This document shows, in pieces, positions 17,128 to 25,699 of a DNA stretch of 64,000 bases; the first letter of the stretch is position 1, and each line of letters begins with the position of its first letter. A program made the position numbers and the translations under genes. The notes beneath the pieces were generated by a model. That model was not told where the DNA came from. It was given only the letters and a program-made list of their open reading frames with translations, and did no database searches. The stretch lies in assembly GCF_043194295.1 (NCBI RefSeq), contig NZ_JBAFVK010000007.1. One strand, written 5' to 3'. The stretch comes from Xanthobacter autotrophicus (GTDB lineage: Bacteria; Pseudomonadota; Alphaproteobacteria; Rhizobiales; Xanthobacteraceae).

Positions 17128-18471
17128 TCACGTTGGGTTTTCCAGGTTGAACTGGCGGGTGTGCTCGTCATAGCCGAACAATTCGCCGTAGCGCCCCCAG
17201 GTAATGAGGGCGCGCAGGGTGTTTTCCGCGAAGTCCTCCGACATATAGTCCTCCAGTTCCTCGGAAAAACGCGTGAACGGCGCCTTGTGGCTCGGCCGCT
17301 CGTCCAGCACCCGGCGGATCAGCCCCGCCAGCGGCACATAGGCCAGAAGATGCTCCGCGAACAGGCGCTTGCGGGCATCCACGTCCAGGTCCACGAACCG
17401 CCGCCCGGCCTCGGTGAGGGTCACGTCGCCCGCCTCCAGCTCGGCGAACCGCATGAGCTGCAACGTCTCGACGATGGGGAACAGCTCGTCCACCTCCATC
17501 TGCAGGGTGCCAGCGAGATCCGGCAGGTCGGCCTTGCCGCCATAGGGCGGCGCCGCCAGCGCCTCCATCAGGCCGGAGATGAGATTGGTGGAAATGTGCG
17601 GCAGCGCCATGCCGATGCCGGTGCCCGGCAAGGCGCCCTCGCCCTTGCGCGCCTCCTTCTCCGCCGGGGTGCGCTGGGTCATGCGGCCATAAATGTCGTC
17701 GACAATGGCGCGGAATACCGGATCCAGCCGCGAGCGCGGATGCGGCAGCTCGATCCTGATCTCGGCCGCCACCCGCCCGGGATTCGAGGAGAAGATGAGG
17801 ATGCGGTCGCACATCAGCACCGCCTCCTCGATGTTGTGGGTGACCATGAGGATGGACTTGATGGGCAGGCGGCCCTCGATCCACAGGTCGATGAGGTCGG
17901 TGCGCAGGGTCTCGGCGGTCAGCACATCCAGCGCCGAGAAGGGCTCGTCCATCAGCATCAGGCGCGGGTGCACCACGAGCGCCCGGGCAAAGCCCACGCG
18001 CTGGCGCATGCCGCCGGACAATTCCTTGGGATAGGCGCTCTCGAAGCCGTCGAGGCCGATCAGGTCGATGGCCTCGATGGCCCGCCGCCGCCGTTCGGCT
18101 GCCGGCACGCCGATGGCCTCCAGCCCCACCTCCACATTCTCCAGCACGGTGAGCCATGGGAACAGCGCGAAGCTCTGGAACACCATGGACAGGCCCTCGC
18201 TGGGGCCGGTCACGGGCTTGCCGCGCCACTCCACCCGGCCCGAAGTGGGCTTCACCAGGCCCGAAATGATGCGCAGGAGCGTGGACTTGCCCGAGCCCGA
18301 ACGGCCGAGCAGGCCCACCACCTCGCCCTCGCGGATGGTGAGGGAGACGTCGTCCAGCACCACGAGGTCGGCATTGTCGCCCTTGGCGTAGACCTGCCGC
18401 ACGCCAGAGGCGTTGACGAGGAAGGCGCCTTCGGTTGCGGGGCGCGGCGCGGCCCGATCGATCACAGCCAT
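17128..18471 (-). CDS. NitT/TauT-family ABC transporter ATPase with C-terminal AAA-associated domain
   Basis: The 447-aa ATPase energises the permease encoded upstream. Walker A GRSGSGKST (about 56-64), Q-loop MVFQSFALFPW, signature LSGGMRQRV, Walker B LMLMDEPFSALD and switch VTHNIEEA are all intact in the first 260 residues. The remaining 180 residues form an AAA-associated C-terminal domain (PF09821-like) found in a subset of nitrate/sulfonate/taurine-type importers, possibly regulatory. It starts 11 bases downstream of the permease stop. No periplasmic binding protein gene is close by, so the substrate cannot be guessed. Confidence 0.9.
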   Translation of the reverse strand: MAVIDRAAPRPATEGAFLVNASGVRQVYAKGDNADLVVLDDVSLTIREGEVVGLLGRSGSGKSTLLRIISGLVKPTSGRVEWRGKPVTGPSEGLSMVFQSFALFPWLTVLENVEVGLEAIGVPAAERRRRAIEAIDLIGLDGFESAYPKELSGGMRQRVGFARALVVHPRLMLMDEPFSALDVLTAETLRTDLIDLWIEGRLPIKSILMVTHNIEEAVLMCDRILIFSSNPGRVAAEIRIELPHPRSRLDPVFRAIVDDIYGRMTQRTPAEKEARKGEGALPGTGIGMALPHISTNLISGLMEALAAPPYGGKADLPDLAGTLQMEVDELFPIVETLQLMRFAELEAGDVTLTEAGRRFVDLDVDARKRLFAEHLLAYVPLAGLIRRVLDERPSHKAPFTRFSEELEDYMSEDFAENTLRALITWGRYGELFGYDEHTRQFNLENPT

Positions 18472-18482
18472 TCAATCCTCCT

Positions 18483-20231
18483 TCAGTCGAGGCGCAGGCG
18501 ACGGCCGGCGAACGTGAACATGGGACGCCACAGCAGGCGGTTGAAAAAGATGACGAAGATGGACATCACCGCCACCCCGAGCACGATGCGCGGATAGTCG
18601 CCGGCGGCGGTCGCATCGGCGATGTAGGCGCCCACCCCGTGGGCCCGCAGCGTGGTGTCGCCCCAGCTCGCCACCTCGGCGACGATGGAGGCGTTCCACG
18701 ACCCGCCGCTCGCGGTGATGGCTCCGGTGACGTAATAGGGAAAGATCCCTGGCAGCATCACCTTGCGCCACCAGTTCCAGCCGCGGATGCGGAAGGTGGA
18801 GGCGGCTTCCTTGAGGTCGTTGGGGAAGGCGCTGGCGCCGGCCACCACGTTGAACAGGATGTACCACTGAGTGCCCAGCACCATCAGCGGCGACAGCCAG
18901 ATGTCCGGGTCCAGTCCCAGCCGCACGATGGCCACCACGGCGAAGGGAAAGATGATGTTGGCCGGGAAAGCGGCGAGGAACTGGGCCAGCGGCTGCACGC
19001 GCTGGGCCCAGCGCGGTCGCAGCCCGATCCACACCCCGATGGGCACCCAGATCAAGGTTGCAAGCGCGATCAGAACGATCACCCGCAACATGGTGAGGAC
19101 GCCGAGGCCGAACACCCGGATCACCTCGGGCAGGCTCAGTTCGGTGGCGACGAAGGCGACGATCACATAGAGCGCATAGCCGGCCACGGTGAACACCAGC
19201 GCCAGCCAGATGCCCTCCGCCCAGCGGCTGGTCCACGCGCTTTCCACGACGCGGCGGGTGTCCTGCGACACCGGCGCGGAGAAGGACAGGCGCTGGCGCG
19301 GCACCGCCGCCAGCATGGCGCCCAAGGGCTGGAGCACGCGCTGGAACAGGAAGGTGCGGCGGGCGGCCGACAGCAGCCAGGAGCGCGGCGCCGGCCCGCC
19401 TGCGGAAGTCTCCACCCGAAACTTGTCGGCCCACGCCACCAGCGGGCGGAACAGCAGCTGGTCATAGAGCAGGATCACCGCCAGCATGGCGAGCACCGCC
19501 CAACCCACGGCGGCGAGATTCTGCTCCTTGATGGCGAGCGCCACATAGGAACCGACGCCCGGCAAGGTAATGGTGGTGTCGCCCACCGAGATGGCCTCCG
19601 AGGCCACCACGAAGAACCAGCCCCCCGACATGGACATCATGGTGTTCCACACCAGGCCCGGCATGGAGAACGGCACCTCCAGCCGCCAGAATCGCTGCCA
19701 GCCGGTGAGGCGGAAGCTGCGGGTGGCCTCGTCGAGGTCGCGCGGCACCGTCTTCAGCGACTGGTAGAAGCTGAAGGTCATGTTCCAGGCCTGGCTGGTG
19801 AAGATGGCGAAGATGGCCGCCAGTTCCACCCCCAGCACCCGGCCGGGGAACAGGGACATGAACCCCACCACGGTGAAGGACAGGAAGCCCAGCACCGGCA
19901 CCGACTGGAGGATGTCCAGCATGGGCACCAGCACCATCTCCGCCCGCCGGCTTTTGGCCGCCAGCGCGCCGTAGGCGAAGGTGAAGACCAGCGAGGCCAC
20001 GATGGCCGCCAGCATGCGCATGGTGGTGCGCAGGGCATATTCCGGCAGCATGGCCGGATCGAGCGAGACCGGCGCAAGGTCGAGCGCGGCCAGCGGCGCA
20101 AGGGTCTCCTTGCCGCCATGGACCATGAGAATGAGCCCGCCGAACAGCAGCCCGAAGGCGAGCGCGTCCCAGAGGTTCGGCGCGAACGTGCGCCGGCGGC
20201 CCGCTTCCAGGGCCGGGTGATGCATCGTCAT
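18483..20231 (-). CDS. Double ABC permease (two fused BPD_transp_1 domains)
   Basis: A single 582-aa polypeptide carries two complete permease halves, each with about six helices. Both cytoplasmic EAA-type loops are visible: one around SLKTVPRDLDEATRSFRLTG and one around NDLKEAASTFRIRGW. Most NitT/TauT permeases are one domain that homodimerises, so this is a fused pseudo-heterodimer. Start placed at the ATG at 20231 (MTMHHPALE); 20225 is an alternative, and the upstream codons to 20309 do not look like a leader. It is the first gene of a two-gene operon with the ATPase and lacks a linked substrate-binding protein. Confidence 0.88.
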   Translation of the reverse strand: MTMHHPALEAGRRRTFAPNLWDALAFGLLFGGLILMVHGGKETLAPLAALDLAPVSLDPAMLPEYALRTTMRMLAAIVASLVFTFAYGALAAKSRRAEMVLVPMLDILQSVPVLGFLSFTVVGFMSLFPGRVLGVELAAIFAIFTSQAWNMTFSFYQSLKTVPRDLDEATRSFRLTGWQRFWRLEVPFSMPGLVWNTMMSMSGGWFFVVASEAISVGDTTITLPGVGSYVALAIKEQNLAAVGWAVLAMLAVILLYDQLLFRPLVAWADKFRVETSAGGPAPRSWLLSAARRTFLFQRVLQPLGAMLAAVPRQRLSFSAPVSQDTRRVVESAWTSRWAEGIWLALVFTVAGYALYVIVAFVATELSLPEVIRVFGLGVLTMLRVIVLIALATLIWVPIGVWIGLRPRWAQRVQPLAQFLAAFPANIIFPFAVVAIVRLGLDPDIWLSPLMVLGTQWYILFNVVAGASAFPNDLKEAASTFRIRGWNWWRKVMLPGIFPYYVTGAITASGGSWNASIVAEVASWGDTTLRAHGVGAYIADATAAGDYPRIVLGVAVMSIFVIFFNRLLWRPMFTFAGRRLRLD

Positions 20232-21061
20232 GATGAAAGAATCCGATTTCCGCGGTAGGGTCGGCCATCCGGAGCACATCGCAGGCCGCACCGAACGGCG
20301 CGGACCCAAACGGCATGCTCAACGTCTTGCGTTCTCAATGTATTGGGCTCGAAGCGCGCTTCCTCACGGGACCTCAGGGGTCGTTCCGGCGGAAAGACAC
20401 GTTCGATCACGTCCAAACGCCGCCGCGCGCGGCAGCGTCAGCGCCGACTTCGGTCCTGTCCAGCAGCGCTGGTCCGGCAGGTGCGATGCCTGCGGAACAG
20501 GGGCTTGCGCAAAAGATGTGTGCGGAAAGGAAGCGTCCGCATGGGTTCACCTTTCATCCCGGAGCCTGCGGCGGCGGGAGGACGAACCGGACGCGAAAGG
20601 TCAGGTCCGTGCCGCTGCGAGCAGGCTCGAGCTAGATCGACTGGAACTGTCCATCAGAGGAACGACTTTCGATTGACCGGCACGGGGACCGTCGCGCCCG
20701 GCTATTGCTCTGGGAAACCGCGAGGTCAAGGCCTTTTTGCATTGCGGCAACACCCATTCGCGAGGCACCGCAAGGGCAGGTTCAAGACGCCATCCCCGCC
20801 TCCGCGCTCCTCCCCTGCGGCAACACGGCACCAAACCTGTGGAGCGCTGGGTGACTTCCATATCGACGCCGTCACGGGAGGCGGATATCGTCCCAGCGTT
20901 TACTGGGAATGGTTCTCCTGTCCGGGGCGTCGCACCGGCGGGGGAAGAACAAGACGGTCGGCCCGAGCGCCGTCCAGGCCGGCGGCAGCCGGCGGGGCAA
21001 CGTCTGGCCGATCATACCGAGCGGACGCCTCACACCGAGCGGACGACAAGGAGCGGACCCG
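20232..21061. other. Long intergenic region before cioAB
   Basis: These 830 bases separate the divergent ABC operon and the quinol oxidase operon. Open frames exist on both strands (for example 20343-21080) but none has a recognisable domain, a convincing start or homogeneous codon use. I saw no clear FNR/ANR-type box (TTGAT-N4-ATCAA), no clean promoter and no terminator. Control elements for cioAB are expected here but not identified. Confidence 0.4.
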
Positions 21062-22456
21062 ATGGATCTCGATCCGGTGACCCTCGCGCGTATTCAGTTC
21101 GCTTTCACGGTTTGCTTCCACATCATATTTCCCGCCTTCACCATCGGGCTGTCCGCGTTCATCGCGACCCTGGAACTCATCTGGCTGAAGACCGGGCGCG
21201 ACGTGTATCACCGCCTCGCTCGGTTCTGGACCAAGATCTTCGCCGTCTCCTTCGCCATGGGCGTGGTGTCCGGCATCGTGCTGTCCTACCAGTTCGGCAC
21301 CAACTGGAGCCGCTACGCGGAATTCGTCGGCTCGGTGATCGCGCCGCTCATCGGTTTCGAGGTGCTCACCGCCTTCTTCCTGGAGGCGACCTTCCTCGGC
21401 ATCATGCTGTTCGGATGGAACCGGGTGCCGCCATGGCTCCATGTGCTGTCCTGCTGCGTGGTGGCGTTTGGCACCTTCATGTCGGCGTTCTGGATCCTCG
21501 CCGCCAACAGCTGGATGCAGACCCCCGCCGGCTTCGAGATCCGTGCGGGCGTCGCCTATCCGCTGGACTGGCTTCAGATCATCTTCAACCCGAGCTTCCA
21601 CTGGCGCCTGCCCCACATGCTGCTGGCGGCCTATCTCACCACCTCGCTGGTGGTGCTGTCGGTGGGTGCGCGCTACCTCCTGGCTGGCAAGTTCCCCGAG
21701 GAATCCCGGGTGATGATGGTGATGGGCATCGGCATGCTCGCCATCGTCGGGCCCATCCAGGCCTTCGTGGGCGACAGCCACGGCCTCAACACCGCCCACT
21801 ACCAGCCGGCCAAGATCGCCGCCATCGAGGCCCACTGGGACAGTTCCAAGCCGGCCCCGCTGGTGCTGTTCGCATGGCCCGACGAGAAGGCGGAAAAGAA
21901 CCTTTACGAAATCTCCATCCCGCGGGGCGCCTCGCTGATGATCACCCACAGCCTGGATGGCCTGTTCCCGGGACTGAAGGACTTCGCGCCGCAGGATCGC
22001 CCGCCGGTGCTCGGACCTTTCTTCGGCTTCCGTGCCATGGTGGGCGTGGGCGTGGTCATGATCCTTCTGGGCTGGATCGGCGCATGGCTGATCTACCGGG
22101 ACGAGGAGACCGTCACCCGCTGGTACCTGCGCATCTGCTCGTGGGCGTGGCCGCTGGGCTTCATCGCCATCCTGTCGGGCTGGGTCGTCACCGAGCAGGG
22201 CCGCCAGCCCTGGGTGGTGGAGGGCCTCCTGCGCACCGAGGACGCCATGTCTCCCATCGCGGGGTGGACGGTGGCTCTGACGCTGGTGTTGTTCCTGATC
22301 GTCTACGGCATCATCTTCGCGACCGGCCTCTACTTCATGAACCGCCTCATCGTGCGCGGCCCCGGCGGCACGCTGATCGAGCCCCCCAAAAAGGAGCGGC
22401 CCACGCGGCCTCTGGCCGCCGCCCATGGCGAGGGCCAGATGACGCCGGGCACCTGA
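21062..22456 (+). CDS. cioA: Cytochrome bd-type quinol oxidase subunit I, cyanide-insensitive (CIO) type
   Basis: Subunit I of a terminal oxidase that oxidises quinol and reduces oxygen without proton pumping. The 464-aa length and short region between helices 6 and 7 match the CioA subgroup, which lacks the long Q-loop of E. coli CydA. His20 in TVCFHIIFPAFTIG (high-spin heme ligand), the two glutamates in FEVLTAFFLEATFLG and His in FNPSFHWRLPHML are conserved. GDSHGLNTAHYQPAK is typical of the family. Start is the ATG at 21062 (MDLDPVTLARIQF), which matches the conserved N-terminus. It is followed 55 bases later by subunit II. Such oxidases support respiration at low oxygen or under cyanide or NO. 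Confidence 0.95.
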   Translation: MDLDPVTLARIQFAFTVCFHIIFPAFTIGLSAFIATLELIWLKTGRDVYHRLARFWTKIFAVSFAMGVVSGIVLSYQFGTNWSRYAEFVGSVIAPLIGFEVLTAFFLEATFLGIMLFGWNRVPPWLHVLSCCVVAFGTFMSAFWILAANSWMQTPAGFEIRAGVAYPLDWLQIIFNPSFHWRLPHMLLAAYLTTSLVVLSVGARYLLAGKFPEESRVMMVMGIGMLAIVGPIQAFVGDSHGLNTAHYQPAKIAAIEAHWDSSKPAPLVLFAWPDEKAEKNLYEISIPRGASLMITHSLDGLFPGLKDFAPQDRPPVLGPFFGFRAMVGVGVVMILLGWIGAWLIYRDEETVTRWYLRICSWAWPLGFIAILSGWVVTEQGRQPWVVEGLLRTEDAMSPIAGWTVALTLVLFLIVYGIIFATGLYFMNRLIVRGPGGTLIEPPKKERPTRPLAAAHGEGQMTPGT

Positions 22457-22511
22457 GCCCGGCGCCGGAACAAGCTCATCCCTTCAACCGACGCGTGCGA
22501 GGATCCAAGCC

Positions 22512-23516
22512 ATGGAATGGTATCTCCCCGTCATCTGGGGCGTCATCATCGGCGTCGCGGTCATCATGTACGTGGTGCTCGACGGCTTCGACCTGGGCAT
22601 CGGCATCCTGTTTCCGTTCGCGAAGGAAGAGCGCGAGCGCGACGTGATGATGAACACGGTGGCGCCGTTCTGGGACGGCAACGAGACCTGGCTCATCCTC
22701 GGCGGCGGCGGCCTTTGGGTCGCCTTCCCCAAGGCCTACGCGGTGGTGATGCCGGCGCTCTACCTGCCTGTTATCATCATGCTGCTTGCCCTCGTCTTCC
22801 GGGGCGTCGCCTTCGAGTTCCGCTGGGTGGCCCTGAGCAGCCGGCGCTGGTGGAATGCCGCATTCGCCGGTGGGTCGCTGGTGGCCGCCTTCTCCCAGGG
22901 CGTCATCTTGGGTGGACTCGTGCAGGGCATCACGGTGGAAAACGGCGCATTCGCCGGCGGCCCGCTCGACTGGGCGACGCCGTTCGCCGTCCTGTGCGGC
23001 ATCGGCGTGGTGGTGGGCTATTCGCTTCTCGGCTCGACCTGGCTGCTGATAAAGACCGAGGGCATGGTGGCGGAACGCGCGCGCGCCCACGCCATCCCCC
23101 TGCTCTTCGCCGTGCTTGCCCTGATGGCCGTAGTGAGCGTGTGGACCCCGATCGCGTTCGAGCGCATCGCCACCCGCTGGTTCTCGCAGCCCAACATCTT
23201 CTTCCTCGCGCCGGTGCCCGTCATCACCGTTCTGGTCGCCCTGGCGGTGCTGCACTGGTTGAAGTCCGGACGGGAGATGTTGCCCTTCTTCGGCACCGTG
23301 GGGCTGTTCGTGCTCGGCTTTCTCGGCCTCGCCATCTCCACCTTCCCCTATCTGGTGCCGCCGAGCCTTACCGTGTGGCAGACTGCCGCCGCCGCGCCGA
23401 GCCAGATCCTGATGCTGTTCGGCGTCATCTTCCTGCTGCCGGTGGTGCTGGGCTACATCGTGTTCGTCTATTGGATCTTCCGCGGCAAAGTGCGCGAGGG
23501 CGAGGGCTACCACTGA
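22512..23516 (+). CDS. cioB: Cytochrome bd-type quinol oxidase subunit II (CIO type)
   Basis: Membrane partner of CioA. The 334-aa protein has about eight helices and the conserved N-terminal motif MYVVLDGFDLGIGIL, followed by PFWDGNETWLILGG and WVAFPKAYAVVMPALYLP, which are hallmarks of CydB/CioB. It has the usual length. It runs in the same direction as cioA with a 55-base spacer, and its 3' end lies 15 bases from that of the convergent rnhB gene. No small CydX/CydZ-type subunit follows. Confidence 0.95.
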   Translation: MEWYLPVIWGVIIGVAVIMYVVLDGFDLGIGILFPFAKEERERDVMMNTVAPFWDGNETWLILGGGGLWVAFPKAYAVVMPALYLPVIIMLLALVFRGVAFEFRWVALSSRRWWNAAFAGGSLVAAFSQGVILGGLVQGITVENGAFAGGPLDWATPFAVLCGIGVVVGYSLLGSTWLLIKTEGMVAERARAHAIPLLFAVLALMAVVSVWTPIAFERIATRWFSQPNIFFLAPVPVITVLVALAVLHWLKSGREMLPFFGTVGLFVLGFLGLAISTFPYLVPPSLTVWQTAAAAPSQILMLFGVIFLLPVVLGYIVFVYWIFRGKVREGEGYH

Positions 23517-23531
23517 GACCGGATGGCGGCC

Positions 23532-24296
23532 TCAATCGGCCACCTCCAGGTCCTCCGTCACCGGAAACTCCGTCGCCGGAAACAGGCCGAGCTGCTGCTC
23601 ACGCACCGGCGCGAACGAACGGCGATGGTGCAGGCAGGGGCCATGGGCCTTCAGCGCGGCGCCATGTTCGCGTGTACCGTAGCCCATGTGGCGCTCGAAC
23701 CCGTAGGCGGGAAAGGCGGCGCCGACGCCAGCCATCAGCCGGTCGCGCACCACCTTAGCCACGATGGACGCCGCCGCGATGGAAGCGATGAGGCCGTCGC
23801 CGCCCACAATGGCCTCGACCGCGCACTCGACCCGCGGCGGATCGTTGCCATCCACCAGAAGGAACGCCGGCCGGCACGGCAAGCCCCGCACCGCGCTCGC
23901 GAGCGCCCAGAGCGTCGCCTGGCGGATGTTGTCGCGGTCGATGCGCGCCGGCGGCGCGAGGGAAATGGCGATTTCAGCGGTGGCGCAGATCTCCAGATAG
24001 AGCGCCTCGCGCTTCACCCGTGTCAGCCTCTTCGAATCATCCAGACCTTGCGGCACCCGCGCCGGATCCAGCACCACGGCTGCCGCTACCACGGGGCCGG
24101 CGAGTGGCCCCCGGCCCACCTCGTCTGCTCCGGCGACGGGGGCGAGCCCATTGGCGTACAGCGCGCGCTCGCGGGAGAAATCGAGGCCCACCCAGCCGGT
24201 CGTGACCGTCCCCGCCTTCGGTGGCCGGCCGCGCGGCCTTGCGCTCGCGGAAGCGGGATCGGTGCCCGGAGGCTGGGTTTTCGGACGCGGCGCCAT
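23532..24296 (-). CDS. rnhB: Ribonuclease HII
   Basis: Removes ribonucleotides and RNA of RNA-DNA hybrids. The 254-aa protein has the catalytic signature GADEVGRGPLAGPV (two of the acidic residues), DSKRLT, and SIVAKVVRDRLM plus GYGTREHGAAL further on. The N-terminal 45 residues are a Pro/Arg-rich extension before the RNase H fold, a common alphaproteobacterial addition. The frame stays open upstream, but the ATG at 24296 (MAPRPKTQ) is the last start that gives a reasonable leader. Divergent from the YpfJ-like peptidase gene. Confidence 0.93.
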   Translation of the reverse strand: MAPRPKTQPPGTDPASASARPRGRPPKAGTVTTGWVGLDFSRERALYANGLAPVAGADEVGRGPLAGPVVAAAVVLDPARVPQGLDDSKRLTRVKREALYLEICATAEIAISLAPPARIDRDNIRQATLWALASAVRGLPCRPAFLLVDGNDPPRVECAVEAIVGGDGLIASIAAASIVAKVVRDRLMAGVGAAFPAYGFERHMGYGTREHGAALKAHGPCLHHRRSFAPVREQQLGLFPATEFPVTEDLEVAD

Positions 24297-24503
24297 GGGG
24301 AGAGGGAAACCCTGATCTGACGGTGAACCGGGTCGCCTGCGGACGATGAGCGGCCCGGGCATCTTGATAGCATGGAACCTGGCGATGGGCTGGGCATTGC
24401 TCCCGTCACGATGTAAGCCCATGTTCGAGAACGCGTCCAAGGCGGCCCTCGGGAGCCGGGACGTTATCTGGCCGAGGCCGGGATCCTGTGCGGGAGGCGC
24501 GCG

Positions 24504-25403
24504 ATGCGTTGGGACGATTTCCGCTCCAGCGATAATGTGGAAGACCGGCGAGGCGACGGCGGCGGTGGGGGCTTCCGGATGCCGGGTGGCCGCGGTGGTC
24601 TCGGCATCGGCACCATCATTATCGTCGGCATCGTCGGTTGGGCGCTGGGCATCAATCCGGCGGTACTCATCGGCGGGCTGGAAGCCATCAACGGCATGAG
24701 CGGCGGCAGCGCTCCGCAGCAGCAGGCGGCGCCGCGCACCGCCCCGCAGGGTGCGCCCAAGGATGAACTCGGCAGATTCGCCGCCGCCGTGCTGGCCCAG
24801 ACCGAAGACGTGTGGACCGAGTTGTTCCGCGCCGAGGGCAAGACCTATCAGGATCCCAAGCTGGTGCTGTTTTCCGGCGCCACGCGCTCGGCCTGCGGCG
24901 GCGCCCAGTCGGCCATGGGGCCGTTCTATTGCCCGCTCGACCAGAAGGTCTATCTCGACCTCTCCTTCTTCCAGGAGATGAAAAGCCGTTTCAAGGCCCC
25001 GGGCGACTTCGCCGCCGCCTATGTCATCGCCCACGAGGTGGGCCACCATGTGGAAAACCTCATCGGCATCCTGCCCAAGGTGCAGCAGGCGCAGGCGCGC
25101 GCCTCATCGCGGGCGGAGGCGAACAACCTCTCCGTCCGCGTGGAACTGATGGCCGACTGTCTCGCGGGGGTGTGGGCCTACCACGCCAACGCCCGCTTCC
25201 GCATTCTGGAACCCGGCGACGTGGAGGAGGCGCTGAACGCCGCCAGCGCCATCGGCGACGACCGGCTGCAGAAGCAGTCCCAAGGCTATGCGGTGCCCGA
25301 CAGCTTCACCCACGGCTCCTCTCAGCAGCGGGTGAACTGGTTCACGCGCGGGCTGAAGACCGGCTCCATGCAGCAGTGCAACACCTTCTCCGGGGCAATC
25401 TGA
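24504..25403 (+). CDS. ypfJ: YpfJ-like neutral zinc metallopeptidase, membrane-anchored
   Basis: The 299-aa member of the Zn_peptidase (PF04228, YpfJ/KPN_02809) family has a Gly-rich N-terminus, one membrane segment (about 35-58), the conserved ACGGAQSAMGPFYCPLDQKVY block and the zinc motif AHEVGHHVEN. A later LMADCLAGVWAYHA block carries the third zinc ligand region. Family members are predicted envelope proteases of unknown substrate. The SSQQRVNWFTRGLKTG tail is typical. Divergent from rnhB, followed by a hairpin at 25431-25451. Confidence 0.9.
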   Translation: MRWDDFRSSDNVEDRRGDGGGGGFRMPGGRGGLGIGTIIIVGIVGWALGINPAVLIGGLEAINGMSGGSAPQQQAAPRTAPQGAPKDELGRFAAAVLAQTEDVWTELFRAEGKTYQDPKLVLFSGATRSACGGAQSAMGPFYCPLDQKVYLDLSFFQEMKSRFKAPGDFAAAYVIAHEVGHHVENLIGILPKVQQAQARASSRAEANNLSVRVELMADCLAGVWAYHANARFRILEPGDVEEALNAASAIGDDRLQKQSQGYAVPDSFTHGSSQQRVNWFTRGLKTGSMQQCNTFSGAI

Positions 25404-25430
25404 ACGCGACTCGCCTTGAATGCGCCGCCC

Positions 25431-25451
25431 TGCCCCGGCCCGTCCGGGGCA
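25431..25451 (+). terminator. Hairpin after the YpfJ-like gene
   Basis: An 8-bp perfect stem (TGCCCCGG at 25431-25438 with CCGGGGCA at 25444-25451, 5-base loop) lies 28 bases after the stop codon. The following bases are only weakly T-rich, so termination is plausible but not certain. The rest of the 296-base gap up to the aidB-like gene shows nothing else. Confidence 0.45.
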
Positions 25452-25699
25452 CATCTTGCCGCGTGCGCGCCATGCCAGTTCGAATTGGGATGGCGCGCGT
25501 GATCGCAGGCCCCAAAGCCCGCCATCACTGAACCTGCCGCGCCCGTCGCCTGCGCTCTTGGCCGGCGTCCCCCTTGCATTAAATCGATAAAGCTCGCACC
25601 AATTCTCCTCAGTCGGATCCGCGGGCCTGCACCTGCGGGCCGGCCGGTGCCGGCGCACCGCTCCCGCCAAGAGGAGCCGGGCCCCGGCGGGGAAACGCC

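Noticed and set aside
20343..21080. 245-aa open frame upstream of cioA
   Set aside because: Arg/Ser-rich translation without domain or ribosome-binding site, overlapping the real cioA start in another frame.
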